A stretch of DNA of 64,000 nucleotides from assembly GCF_032362555.1 (NCBI RefSeq), contig NC_083518.1:1872501-1936500 (forward strand). Direction: 5' to 3'. The translations under genes were made by a program, and so were the position numbers. This stretch comes from Amyelois transitella. Lineage: Eukaryota; Arthropoda; Insecta; Lepidoptera; Pyralidae. Under the pieces are notes generated by a model that searched no databases, had not been told where the DNA came from, and worked only from the letters and a program-made list of their open reading frames with translations. Within the stretch, counting starts at the first letter, position 1, and each line of letters opens with the position of its first letter. This document shows positions 1-12,200 of the stretch, one piece after another.

Positions 1-178
1 ATATATATATATCTCTGTATCGGGTTTCGCAATTCGGCCGCTCATTACCGTCCGCTAATCACTGCCCTGATTACGTAGTAATGGGATTCGGCGGAATAAT
101 GCAAATACAAACGGACGGAACGTGCACACGCAAATTATATATATCGATTGTCATTCCAATCAATGAATTGATCATGGG

Positions 179-478
179 AAGCTGAATTAGTAATGATTGT
201 TGATCTAGTTTGGCATATTAAACTGAAGCTAGTGAATCTTACGTAAAATGCAAAATTATGACTAGATGCCGTGCCGTGGTTCCATGCACGACATGTCTGT
301 CTGTCTGTGGCATCATAGCTCAAAAACAGATGAAGCTATTTTAATTGAAGTTTTTACAAATTTGAAGCTGAATTAGTAATGATTGTTGATCCAGTTTGGC
401 ATATTAAACTGAAGCGAGCGAATCTTATGTAAAAGGTAAAATTATGCTTACATGCCGTGCCGTGGTTCCCGGCACGAA
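179..478. repeat. ~110-bp direct duplication
   Basis: The stretch starting gaagctgaattagtaatgat occurs at 179 and again at 364. The copies stay alignable for about 110 bp with scattered substitutions, up to the GCCGTGCCGTGGTTCC retroposon head. In the first copy the retroposon breaks off after about 20 bp, so the duplication or a template switch included the retroposon edge. Confidence 0.75.
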
Positions 479-706
479 TAGAAAAAAGAATAGGACCACT
501 CCATCTCTTTCCTACGGACGTTTCAAAAGGCGATTAAGGGAAAGGCTTTTAAACTTGGGATTCTTCTTTTGGACAATGGGCTAGCAACGTGTCACTATTT
601 AAATCTCAATTCTATCGTTAAGTTAAACGTGGCATATCAGTATTTTCAAGACTATTGGCTCTGTCTACCCCGCAAGGAATATAGACACGATTATATGTAT
701 GTAATA
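452..706 (+). repeat. TATG-tailed SINE, copy 1
   Basis: General description of this family. A full copy is about 250-310 bp. It begins with a small hairpin, GTGCCG-tgtggttcc-CGGCAC. The middle contains the landmarks CCACTCCATCTCTTTCCC and GATGGGCTAGCAACCTG. It ends TCTACCCCGCAAGGGATATA followed by GACGTGATTATATG and a TATG-repeat tail. Target-site duplications of 7-13 bp around some copies show target-primed retroposition. The family may be what has been called Metulj in butterflies; that name is from memory and not verified. This copy is near full length. Confidence 0.8.
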
Positions 707-1606
707 AACCTAATCACTAAAAAAAGGAAAATGAAATAATAATAAATCTGGAAGATTTCTCTAGAAATAAGTAGACGCCTTGCACTAAATTTTTCTTTAG
801 TTTAAGTTCTTTTCTTACTTTTTTCTTGATGCAGATAAATATATTAATAAATAATTAATACTTACTCAGGAAAAAATGTGACACCAACCGTATTACTTTA
901 ATGAACGCAAAATATGCGCAGTGTAAAATAATAAATCGGCATATATCTACTGCATCACTGACCGCATAAAATTCGAATTTAAAATGGCGGCAATCGGCCG
1001 GCTCGGTTGCCTAACGTAATTCAGATAAACCAGCGCATTAACTAAAGTGTTAATCTGTATAAAACGCGGTGGATAATTCCCGATTAACATAAATAGGCAA
1101 AAATGGGAAAATGAACCGTCGCCGCCATTACTGAGGTCGGCGGGGTTTTAACTCCTGCCACGTTCGGCTGTTTTCAGCACTTTTTAGGGTGTGGAGTTTC
1201 GGGAGGAAAATCTTTTGATACTGGCGCAGTGGTAATGCATTATTGGAAACTTCCTGGGTTCGAATACTTCCCATGCTGAAGTAGATACAGAGTAGCGTAG
1301 TGCAAATGAAATAAGAAGTGACACATACATATCTCACATTTCGGCATTTTCTTTCTAATAAATGTATTATTTGTAAGTCAAATTACTCACACGAAATAAC
1401 GTACTAATTTCTAAGGTCCGAAATCAACCTAAAACATGGCCTACAAGGGAGAATGCCAAGTTTACTAGCCTTTTAGCCTTTCTCTTCGTCGCTTTCTACG
1501 ACATCGATGCGAAAGATATTGTGTGCAGTGGACCTATTCTAAAGTGCCGTGACCACACGGCAATTAAATTTACATTGTATAACATATTTTTTTTTCTACC
1601 TCACAG

Positions 1607-1748
1607 CACCACGGCAGCTATGAAGAACTTCAGAAAGACATCTTCTCACTGTCACAAATGGGAGGTGGTTCATACCCCATGCCGCAGGGCTTCTCCATGG
1701 GTCACAGTGCCAACATGAGCGCCGTCGGCATGAGGCAGGACACCATGG
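1607..1748 (+). CDS. penultimate exon of the OAR-motif gene
   Basis: A 142-nt exon between a pyrimidine-rich acceptor (tttttttctacctcacag) and donor gtcagt. It is read CAC CAC GGC AGC TAT..., leaving one G that completes a Gly codon in the next exon. The incoming phase (0) is assumed from the absence of stops. Confidence 0.6.
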
Positions 1749-4700
1749 GTCAGTATTCAATCCCATTTATACCTTAAAAGGTCATAAATTACCAAATGGC
1801 TACAAAATTTTAATAGGTATGCATTGAAAACTGTTCAACATATTTTTAATTATCATGGTTTTTTTTTCATATTTATTCTGTAAAACGTTATATAAAATGA
1901 TTATTATGCCTAAAAACGTTATGAACTCATCAAATTATAATATAATTGTTGTGGTCCAAGTTACAATTTGTGGTAGTCCTGTCATTAAGCCAAACAGCTG
2001 AACGTGACCCATCAGTATTTTCAAGACTTTTGGCACTGTCTGTACCTGGCAAGGGATAGACGTGATTATATGTGTGTATATATTCAAAGTTCAAACATTT
2101 CATTGTGAATTTTCCCTTTAAAAATGTCTATAGGATGTTCTAAACAATAGATGTAAATGACCCCTGCACCTTGTGAAGAAAAGGTAGTCAACTTTCAATG
2201 TGATTAATTCGTTAGCCTTATTGCAATACGGATCAATTTCCTTCTTCCAGCAGTAGTGGTTTTATACATTTTATTAAAAATGAAAAGATTATAACATATT
2301 AAAAGTCCACCGACGTTCTATCACAAGTTTGGAACAAAAAGGCTGTCAGGACCACGCCGAGTTTCTTGAAGAAAATTAATCACAAAATAACGAGGGTCTA
2401 GAGGTGAAGCAAGCATCATTTTTGATTTGTTCTGTTTATTTTATTGTTAGTAATGAAACTAACAATGACCGCTTATATTAAATATAGAGTACTAGTTTCT
2501 ACCCGCAGATTTGCCTGCGCGATTTAGTGCCACCTCCAAAAAATACAGGTGTTTCGCAAATCTCAGGAACTATAGTCTTTACCGGGATGAAAATTACCCT
2601 ATTTCTTTTTCGTTAATAACATATACGCAATATTTCAGAGGATTGGTTCAGTAAATAACAAACCAACTCACTTTTGCATCTATACTAATATTATAATGCT
2701 GAAGAGTTTTTTTTTTTTTTTGTTTGTTTGAACGCGCTAATGTCAGGAACTACTTGTTTCAATTGAAACATTATTTTTGTGTTGAAAAGACCATTTATTG
2801 AGGAACGCTTTCGGCTATATAACATCACGCTGCAACTATTAGTAGCGAAGAAATAGTGGAAAATGTGAAAAAACAGGGAAAATTATTAATACTTGAGGGC
2901 TTCAATGATGCCCAAAATAACTATTCCACGCGGACAAAGTCGCGGGCACAGCTAGTTTATAATATTAGAAACAAAACCTCTGTTTGATGCAAATCTGATA
3001 CTAGGACACTGTTTTGCGAGACAGAAATTGTATATCCCTTGTAGAGTGTAGGAAAAAAAAATTACCACGTATCAGAAAACACTAAAACAATTTGTACAAG
3101 GTTAAGTAACACAAACTTCGTATTCCAAAATACGAAATAATTTCAAATACTTTAATCCTCAAGATAACAGGTAATTACAATGACACACGTGAACTAACAA
3201 AATTCATCTGTCTGTTGTTTTATGATCTAGTTAATTTGTACAAATGCAGAGTGGCGCAGCTTCGCGCGTTTTATACAAATACCCGGATAAATGGTAGTAG
3301 CCCCGGGTGAACCGAATAAGAGTTCAATTTGATGCGAACGGTTAACTCATTTTCTTTTTTAGTTACAATTAAGCAATTAACCATACCATAAAGATGGATT
3401 TTATAAACTAAGAGAACATAATATAATTCGATCATATTTACTATATTTATAGAACATTAATTGATTGCATACATACATACATACATATAATCACGTCTAT
3501 ATCCCTTGCGGGGTAGACAGAGCCAACAGTCCTGAGCGGACTGATAGGCCACGTTCAGCTATTTGGCTTTAAGATAGAATTGAGATTCGAATAGTGACAA
3601 GTTGCTAGCCTATCGCCTAAAAAAAGAATCTCAAGTTTGTAAGCCTATCCCTTAGTCGCCTTTTACGACATCCATGGGAAAGAGATGGAGTGGTCCTATT
3701 CTTTTAAATAAATAATTAAAACCTTTATTAATCAGTCAAATATTCCACACGGCTCAAAGGTTCCCATCTCCCTAGCTGCCGTTACAGTTAATTTTTTTGT
3801 TGAATATCAAAAGGTTTTATCGATTTTCAGTGAATCAAATACAATATTCAATAAATGGCAATAATAGTCACTTTAATTAGTGACTTTTTATAGTGAATTT
3901 TGAGTTTAAGTTAGGTTTCGTGACAATTTTTTACACCACATGCTACCTACAACAAAAATACAATTGACACATGATTCGCATTACTAACTCGATTAATTGA
4001 TTGAGAGATCAAAGCTATATTCACATTAAGTTCTCATTATGTGCAGGTAGTTATAATTTTATAACGTTACCGAAAGTTATACTATAACTGTATAATTAAC
4101 GTTAATCAGAAACGGAGCAAGTTTCCCTGCAAACCTAATGTAGCAGTACGGAGATTGGTAATTAGTGATGCTCAACTTAAGACGAATGTTAATTGGTAGG
4201 TATGTATACTTAGTAATATATAAAGTATATATCTATATCGATACTATCTATCCCGGCAAACGTTGTTTTCCCATATAAATAAATTTAAAGTAATTTCTAG
4301 TTAAAGAAAGTGTTAAGGGTGGACAACCCTTATCACTAAGGGGAATGAAAAATAGATTTTGGCCGATTCTCAGATGCTCTACTCAATATGCTCACAAAAT
4401 TTCATGAGAAAGCTGTTTCGGAGGAGTACGGGAACGAACATTGTGACACGAGAATTTTATATATAAGATGTATTTTACAGCACTCACATATATAAACCGC
4501 TCGGTTGATTGGTAGAAATAGTCCCAGAGTTTAAGTCTACCATTTACACGTTTCGTAACGAAGTTGAATAAAAAAATGAAGCGTTAAATTAAAATTGTAT
4601 AATTTCCGTTCTAACGGGCATTTTGGAAATCGTCTCTTAGTACATCTCTTGACAGCATAAGAAACCTAATGCCAAATTTCAAATCCCTAGACCAAGCGGT

Positions 4701-6534
4701 TTGGGCTATGGCACGTATCGGTCAATCAGTCAGTCATATATTTTTATTTATCTGATGTATTTAAAATAAAAAAAAAATCCTCATTAATCCTACCTAAATC
4801 GAATATGTCTCGACGCAAGTGCGCGATAGAGCGAAAACGCCGCGGGCGCACATTCCGGCGTAAAAAAAGTGGCGGGCATCGCACCGTAGATATTCTAATA
4901 AGAAAATTTCCAGTACATTTACTTTGGCGGCGTCCTCGCGGCGTCTTGGCAAATACCTTATTTCCTGAGGCGAGATTGCATCTTGAGATAAAATGTTGAA
5001 GGCACAGGAATGACAGTCTCGGCATTTCCCGCTCTAGTTACAGACGGTACGAACGGAAAATTAAATAACAAGAAAATGAAATGAAATCTTTTACATACAT
5101 ATCATCACGTCTATATCCCTTGCGGGGTAGACAGAGCCAACAGTATTGAAATGATTGAAAGGCCACGTTTAGCTGTTTGGTTTAATGATAGAATTGAGAT
5201 ATCAAATAGTGACAGGTTGCTAGCTCATCGCTTAAAAGAAGAATCTCAAGTTTATAAGCCAATAGCCTTAGTCACCTTTTACGACATCCATTTCCATCCG
5301 TGAGAAAGAGATGGAGTAATCCTATTCTTTTTTCTATTGGTGCCGGAAACCACACGGAAATCTTTTAAATCTGTATAATAAACTGATTCAGTGATTATTT
5401 TTTGGATATTTTAATCCAATTCCATCCAGTGGGATTATAACCACAAGTGAGAGTCTATAACGCATGAATAACGAAAAAAATTCCTTCAGAAAAAAACTTA
5501 GTCTTTATTACAGCACTGACTAACTAGTACCTGGTCTCGAAGTTATAAAAATTATAATTTACAAGTTAACGCAAAAGCAATAATTTTACGTTCATGTTTT
5601 GTGCAGCCGCGGAATGAGCATAATATGACTTTAACTGAAAATATTAAGAAGGCTTATTTTCGATTTACTGTTACGAAGAATAAATGATACGATTGAACTG
5701 ACTATGACCTGAATACAAATTGATGAGCCTATTGTGAGTTTTTGCCAGCAATACAAATCACAAGCTAATTTTCTACAAGGTACACATCTATGTTCTCGTT
5801 ATTTTGTAATCTTGAGAAAACGCGGGCGCGTTTCGAGAACCCTCTATCTTGCCTACCCTCTTACGATACAGTAAATATATATTTATACTTTATACATATA
5901 TAATGTAGCGAGGGGTGTTTTGTGTCATGGAGTTCGTAGACCGATTTGTTAGTGGCTTTTTAACTTAATTACGACTCGTGAATTAAAGATGGCGTTTCTG
6001 TTTTATGTATTTTAAGTGATTATGAATGATTTTGAAATTAATTTGGACATTTTACATGTTAAAATATAATTAAAACTAGTAAAATTAAAATTGTATGTAG
6101 CTTTCTACATCCGCGACCGTTAGTATTTAGCAACAAAATTGTTGACTTATGTGTATAGTTAAGACCTATGACAGCAATTCATCTTCTGAAAAAGTTGTAA
6201 TAGGCGAGCGTTATGCACAGAGGCGTTTACCTGAAGAATTATATATTAGCTAGGTTAGGTAACCCAATAAAACAAGAGGCACCCAGGGTAAACCGGATTT
6301 GTCCGTGCTATTACCTGACTTGCATACCCCTGAATCGTGTTCATGAGAGAATACCCAACCAATGACGCCAGATGAGGAAACCAAAGATAAAAAAATATTG
6401 ACATTTCCTTTCTTAATATTCCAGGCATGAGCGCTGAAGACGAATGGTACAACAAGTCCCTCTCAGCCCTGAGGATGAACAGCGGCCACCATGCAAACCT
6501 AGCGGCAGCGCCTATGTTGCAATACCAAACCTAA
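1607..6534 (+). CDS. 3' end of a gene; C-terminal OAR-like motif (possible paired-class homeobox factor)
   Basis: Two exons, 1607-1748 and 6425-6534, join in phase across an intron of about 4.7 kb. The acceptors are pyrimidine-tract...cacag and attccag, and the donor is gtcagt. Together they encode 84 residues ending at TAA 6532-6534. The first exon is rich in Met, Gly, Ser and His (SLSQMGGGSYPMPQGFSMGH), a low-complexity style common in transcription factor tails. The last exon contains YNKSLSALRMNSGHHANL, which resembles the OAR motif (S-I-A-A-L-R-M/L-K-A-...-H) found at the extreme C-terminus of many paired-class homeodomain proteins. The homeodomain would lie upstream of the window. That the two exons are coding is fairly secure; the family assignment is inference from one short motif. 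Confidence 0.55.
1993..2080 (+). repeat. TATG-tailed SINE, copy 2 (3' fragment)
   Basis: Only the 3' third, from aacagctgaacgtg to the gtgattatatgtgtgtata tail, with several substitutions. Confidence 0.7.
2490..2958 (-). repeat. LINE-type 3' ends, two pieces
   Basis: 2490-2640 resembles the pieces near 13790, 27320 and 51960 (landmarks: regular scale of a cgcaaatctc/aggaactat block). 2685-2958 is the reverse-orientation relative of 28099-28370: it ends gacaaagtcgcgggcacagc, the complement of gctgtgcccgcgacttcgtc, and has a poly-T run at the other end. The intron otherwise holds no exon that I can see. Confidence 0.6.
3466..3703 (-). repeat. TATG-tailed SINE, copy 3
   Basis: Reverse orientation, entered through five CATA units. 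It stops at gtggtcctattctttta and lacks the GTGCCG hairpin end. Confidence 0.8.
4744..5040. other. GC-rich island inside the last intron, no assigned function
   Basis: In an otherwise AT-rich intron, 4800-5035 is clearly richer in G+C and in CG dinucleotides and is open on both strands (64 codons plus, 93 codons minus). The plus frame is strongly Arg/Lys-rich (MSRRKCAIERKRRGRTFRRK). There are no flanking splice sites that would place it in the surrounding gene and no domain that I recognise. It could be a regulatory element, a processed fragment or chance. Confidence 0.3.
5092..5361 (-). repeat. TATG-tailed SINE, copy 4
   Basis: Reverse, nearly full length, ending tggtgccggaaaccacacgg. Confidence 0.8.
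6425..6534 (+). CDS. terminal exon of the OAR-motif gene
   Basis: Acceptor attccag. The exon encodes MSAEDEWYNKSLSALRMNSG and 15 more residues, then TAA. The OAR-like core is SLSALRMNSGHH. Its compactness, the stop and the AATAAA some 345 nt downstream fit a last coding exon. Confidence 0.6.
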
Positions 6535-6900
6535 TCGCTGCTGCACGGCGCCGATTACTCGCCGGCGCCTGCGCATGACTACGCACCTCCATAGTCAACG
6601 AGCAATGGATTCGTAAAACAATCGAGACGCGATAACATCGGGTTTTCATTGCGCGGACTTGTTTTAGGTGAAGTGTGTGGTCAGGACGATAAAAGGTGTC
6701 TTTAAAGAGATGTCTAAATAGATTTAAAGATGGTGTTTGAACATATCGTGCTGTAAATAGCACTTTTGGTGATCAATTGAGAGGCTAATACAATATAGGT
6801 ACTGAAGTTACTATAAACTAAGTCTTTTTCTCGAAATATAACTGATGAACTTGTGTTTTTACTTAACGAGTGTCATAATAAAGAGCCAACTTAATTTGAC
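6535..6900 (+). other. probable 3' UTR with polyadenylation signal
   Basis: Follows the TAA. An AATAAA hexamer at 6877-6882 is the first good poly(A) signal downstream. The exact cleavage site cannot be seen. Confidence 0.45.
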
Positions 6901-9098
6901 AAAAAAAATTACTTAAATAATTTTTTTATATTTTGCAGTTTACGATTTACTTCGCATGTGTTTACTTATACACGAAGAGTAAAAGTCGTATGTTCTGGAC
7001 TAAAAATATAATTTGAGACCATTTCCACGGTAATAAAAACTAAAATGACATATTTACTTGTATGTAACTTTGAAAAGGGTCAAGTTATCTTACAGTTCTT
7101 CCTCCAAATCATGTTGTAAGTATATCACACGTGGAAACTTGTAAGCCAGTTCCTATTATATCGATTAATAATATTAATTGGAAAATTGTAATTAATTTAA
7201 ATCTAAAAAAATTGGGAACTCTATATGGTCTTAGGGTTTCAAGTGCATGACATTCTTAAATTTGCAATTTAACTATAAAAATAAAATGAAAACCCAATTT
7301 GTACATAAAAAATATGTTACATTTCGAAATTTGTAAGTAACAATTAAATTTTCTTATTAAACGTCGAACAACGTTTAATAAATTAGATATATAGGTTCAA
7401 ATAGCGTTTTATTTCTAAAGTAATATTTGTTTCATGACATAAAACTATATTGAGGAAACTAGTAATTATTGTACAGTCATTAAAAATTATATTGATAAGT
7501 ACAGTTAACTGTGGATTTGATTGTTGTACGGATTGATTGATATTTAGATACTGCTAATTGTGTTAACACCCTCAAAAAGAAATCATTAAATTCTACTTAC
7601 TCTTTAAGTGACACAGGCGTCAAAAGCCTTTGTTGCGTTAAGATTGCGTGTTGTATATTAAAGAATGTCATATAAAGTCTATTTAAGGCACTGAAATAAT
7701 GGAAAACTATCTTATTATGTATACCCCGGGCTCCTCTCCAGAATTATGAGGGTGCAACCAGGGCTAAAAGCCAAGAGGAAGAATCTTTATACGTCTGTGT
7801 TGAAAAATACATTTTCAAATTAATTTACAGCCATGAGGAGAAAATCTAAAAACAGTTGACCAATATTAACCATACTTTATTTTATAAATGTTTTTTTATA
7901 ACAAACAGTGATATCAAAATGAATACCTTTATTTCAGTGCCTAAAGAAGTAGACAATAGGTGTCAAGTTAAAAATAATTTGGAATACAAACTCTGTAAAT
8001 AATCGTTTTGCATGATAAATGATAATTTTCTAAGGTGTTAACAGCTCAACGATATGTAATGTTAACTATCGATTAGTAAATTAATGTTAAGAGGCCATTT
8101 GAACGTAATTCGCCAAATATACCAAAGAATTCTAGTCAATCGATTTTCCTACAATTATGCCATAATAAAATTCTCAGTGTAGTTTAATAGAGTAAAATAA
8201 AGATTGATCCATTACATACTTTTTCTAAATCATGATCAATGGTATAATAAAATTTATCCAATACTATCTAATAATTTGACATCACAGATAGAATTTTGAC
8301 ATCAATTATCATTATTATAGTTGAAATATTGATTGATTTAGACAAAGTGAGTGATGGACAAAATTATAATTTGGATTTTGTAAGATATATACAAAGTCAT
8401 ATCAATTAAGACTGTTTCTGAAAATCTCGCCATATGGCCATACTGTGCATTTTATGTAAATATAAGTTAAGGAATTTGTCTAAATAATGAACATGTGTAA
8501 AATGAAATAAATTGTCTAAAATGTATTAATGAATATTTATTTAATAATGACAGTTCTTCTTAACTCTCAACAGTTTTTGATGCTCTATCTATTATTAAGT
8601 AGTGCGTCAGAAACTCAGAAATTGTTGAGGTGGATAAATCTCGAAACCATTGATATATGTATGTATATACATATTTGTAAAAACTTACAAGCTGTTAAGT
8701 TCTCATTCCAACATAATATTATAAAGTCCCATTAGGTATTACTCTATAAAGAACAAAACTCAATTTAAATGGGCCACCTACCTCTCACCTATGATCTGCT
8801 CGAGTATAAAGTCAATGCATTTCTACATCTTATGAAAGAAATGATACCTTCATGGTCTGACAATGTCTTGAGATAACCTCACCTACTGCCTCGCTAGAAA
8901 TTATACTTGTCAATGTTGACGCCATAACCAAAGAGTGAGTTTAGATCTTGGAATATAAACGGTGTGACTGAAAAATAAAACGGATTAATTCTTGAGATGA
9001 AATAACAACATTGATATTACAAATACGTTACTAGACTCGGTACAAATAAGAGAGAAAGGATCACTGGTTTTAAGATCTATCTGTTTGTGTTAAACAAA
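6901..9098. other. AT-rich intergenic spacer before CFAP61
   Basis: No exon or RNA gene is supported. At 7722-7792 there is a short copy of the repeat marked by taccccgggctcctctccag, whose fuller copies lie at 20440-20640 and 53637-53980. No TATA or initiator can be assigned confidently upstream of 9099. Confidence 0.4.
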
Positions 9099-9244
9099 AT
9101 GGCGGGTCGTTTCTATCACCCCCCGGCCATGGCGCGGCTCCGGTTTGCCAACGCGGATGACGCCCAGGCCATCATGGCGCTCGTCAATGACAGCATGTCC
9201 AAGACCTTCCGCGTCACAACCGCTTCTGACATCATCTATCTTTT
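9099..9244 (+). CDS. CFAP61: CFAP61 exon 1 (aa 1-48)
   Basis: Start ATG in AAACAAAATGGCG, encoding [20 protein letters not shown]. Donor gtaagg; ends with two bases of a Leu codon. The frame is open upstream of the ATG, but no earlier in-frame ATG is near, so this start is preferred. Confidence 0.85.
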
Positions 9245-12200
9245 GTAAGGATTTTGGTACCTTTTTGTGCAGCAAAGCATTTTTTGAAACTTAGACTTAA
9301 ACAACGTACAACTTAATACAACAACGTATATGTCAACTGCCTTGAAAAGACTGAAATTCCACGTTCAGGTGTATGGCTTAATCATGGACTTCAGATTGAA
9401 ATAGTGACAGGTTGCCATCGTCTACCACAAGAACCCAAGTTTACATGCCTTTTTTAGCTTTAAACAGAGTAGCTTGCGTATATTTCGTCGTTATTATAAA
9501 TCATACGGAAGGAGTTTTATTACAAGATGAAATTAATAACCCCTACACAATGAAAATTTTATTAAATTAGTTAAGTTGATAAAGCGTGAAATGTAGACAA
9601 ACAATAACAACACACCACCCTATTTATTATTATCTATTGATGAATAACACCCATGAATATCTTTATTCACGAAGTGGGTAGGTCACCCACTTCGTGAATA
9701 AAGATATTTTTATTTAATTATTTTTTTTTACTTCAGAAAAACAGTCATCTTTCGCGGACCCGGGGCTCCTATTCGAAACCAAAACTAACACGAAGATGAT
9801 GATTAAAAAAAATTTTTGTAGATCATGCCCCTGGTACTAACACTATTTTCAGAGACAACTGTGTGTTATCAATATGTCAGTTGGACATCCACGATTCTAT
9901 TGTCGGCTTCATGGCAGTCAAGGACTACCCACTGATACCCTCGGTCCATCCCAGCGCTTGGGAAGGATACATCTGGAGTAAATACAAGTAATTATTACTC
10001 ATCTATTTAAAAAAAATTGAAAATGCCGTGTGGTTGCCGGAACCAATAGAAAAAAGAGTAGGACCACTCCATCTCTTTCACATGGATATCGTAAAAGACG
10101 ACTAAGGGATAGACTTAAAAACTTGGGATTCTTCATTTAGGCGACGGGCTAGCAACCTGTAACTTTATGTAAATCTCAATTCTATCTGTAAGCCAAACTG
10201 TACGTGGCCTATCAGTATTTTCAAGACTGTTGGCTCTGTCTACCCTGCAAGGGATATAGACGTGATAATATGTATGTTTGCTCTCTATTTTTAAGAGATT
10301 TGGGACGAAGATGCGTTTTAAATTGAGTAATTTCACTTCGTCAGGAGTGATAGGCCAAGTTCAGCTGTTTGGCATAACGATAGAATTGAGATCTTTTACA
10401 ACATCCATGGGGGAGAGATGTAGTGGTCCTATTCATTTTTCTATTGGTGCCGGGAACCACACGGCACAAAATAGAGAGCAGATATACATATTGCTATTTA
10501 CCTATATTGACCTATGTGGCGCAACGGGAGTGTCGTTGCTTGAATCATGCTAAATACCGAGTTTAGGTACGGGTAAGAGAATAATTAAAATCGATCATGT
10601 CTTTATTCCTTACGGGGTAGACAGAGCCAAGAATCCCAATACGACTGACTGGAAGGCTACGTTCAATATGCCTCAATGATGGAATTGAGATTCGAATAGC
10701 GATTGCTAGTCCATCGCCTGAAAGGGGTATACCAAGTACCTAAGCCTTATAATGTTACTTTGAGAGAGAAATGTGCCGTGTGGTTCCCGGCAGTGCCGTG
10801 TGGTTCCCGGCACCAATAAAAAAAAAGAATAGGACCACTCCATCTCGTTCCCATAGAGGTCGTAAAAGGCGACTAAGGGATAGGCTTATAAACTTTGGAT
10901 TCTTCTTTTAGGCGATGGGCTAGCAACCCGTTCACTATTTGAATCTCAATTCTATCATTAAGCCAAAACAGCTGAACGTGGCCTATCAGTCTTTTGAAGA
11001 CTGTTGGCTCTGTCTACCCCGTAAGGGATAAAGACGTGATCATATGTATGTATGTATGTATGAGAGAGAAATCTGTATTGGATTTTTGACAGATCCATCG
11101 AGCTTAACTCAAGGAACACACTATGGATCCACCTGTATGTATGTATGTATGTATGTATGAGAGAGAAATCTGCATTGTATTTTGACAGATCCATCGAGCT
11201 TAACTCAAGGAACACACTATGGATCCACCTGTATGTATGTATGTATGTATGTATGAGAGAGAAATCTGCATTGTATTTTGACAGATCCATCGAGCTTAAC
11301 TCAAGGAACACACTATGGATCCACCTGTATGTATGTATGTATGTATGTATGTATGAGAGAGAAATCTGTATTGTATTTTGACAGATCCATCGAGCTTAAC
11401 TCAAGGAACACACTATGGATCCACCTGTATGTATGTATGTATGTATGTATGAGAGAGAAATCTGCATTGTATTTTGACAGATCCATCGAGCTTAACTCAA
11501 GGAACACACTATGGATCCACCTGTATGTATGTATGTATGTATGTATGAGAGAGAAATCTGCATTGTATTTTGACAGATCCATCGAGCTTAACTCAAGGAA
11601 CACACTATGGATCCACCTGTATGTATGTATGTATGTATGTATGAGAGAGAAATCTGCATTGTATTTTGACAGATCCATCGAGCTTAACTCAAGGAACACA
11701 CTATGGATCCACCTGTATGTATGTATGTATGTATGTATGAGAGAGAAATCTGCATTGTATTTTGACAGATCCATCGAGCTTAACTCAAGGAACACACTAT
11801 GGATCCACCTGTATGTATGTATGTATGTATGTATGAGAGAGAAATCTGCATTGTATTTTGACAGATCCATCGAGCTTAACTCAAGGAACACACTATGGAT
11901 CCACCTGTATGTATGTATGTATGTATGTATGAGAGAGAAATCTGCATTGTATTTTGACAGATCCATCGAGCTTAACTCAAGGAACACACTATGGATCCAC
12001 CTGTATGTATGTATGTATGTATGTATGAGAGAGAAATCTGCATTGTATTTTGACAGATCCATCGAGCTTAACTCAAGGAACACACTATGGATCCACCTGT
12101 ATGTATGTATGTATGTATGTATGAGAGAGAAATCTGCATTGTATTTTGACAGATCCATCGAGCTTAACTCAAGGAACACACTATGGATCCACCTGTATGT

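Larger units (their letters stand above)
1..1606. other. upstream or intronic DNA with repeats
   Basis: No exon is recognised here. It starts with a short TA microsatellite. About 110 bp at 179-290 recurs as a direct copy at 364-478; the second copy runs straight into a retroposon. From 713 to 1606 I see only AT-rich sequence with short ORFs that have no coding signature. The region is probably intron of the gene whose next exon begins at 1607, because that exon opens at a splice acceptor. Confidence 0.5.

Noticed and set aside
452..706. Helitron identity for the GTGCCG-hairpin repeat
   Set aside because: The terminal hairpin suggested it, but target-site duplications of 7-13 bp at copies 11, 15 and 37 and the LINE-like tail show retroposition.
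4744..5025. 93-codon minus ORF as a gene
   Set aside because: No splice context, no domain, and the opposite strand is equally open; recorded only as a GC-rich island.
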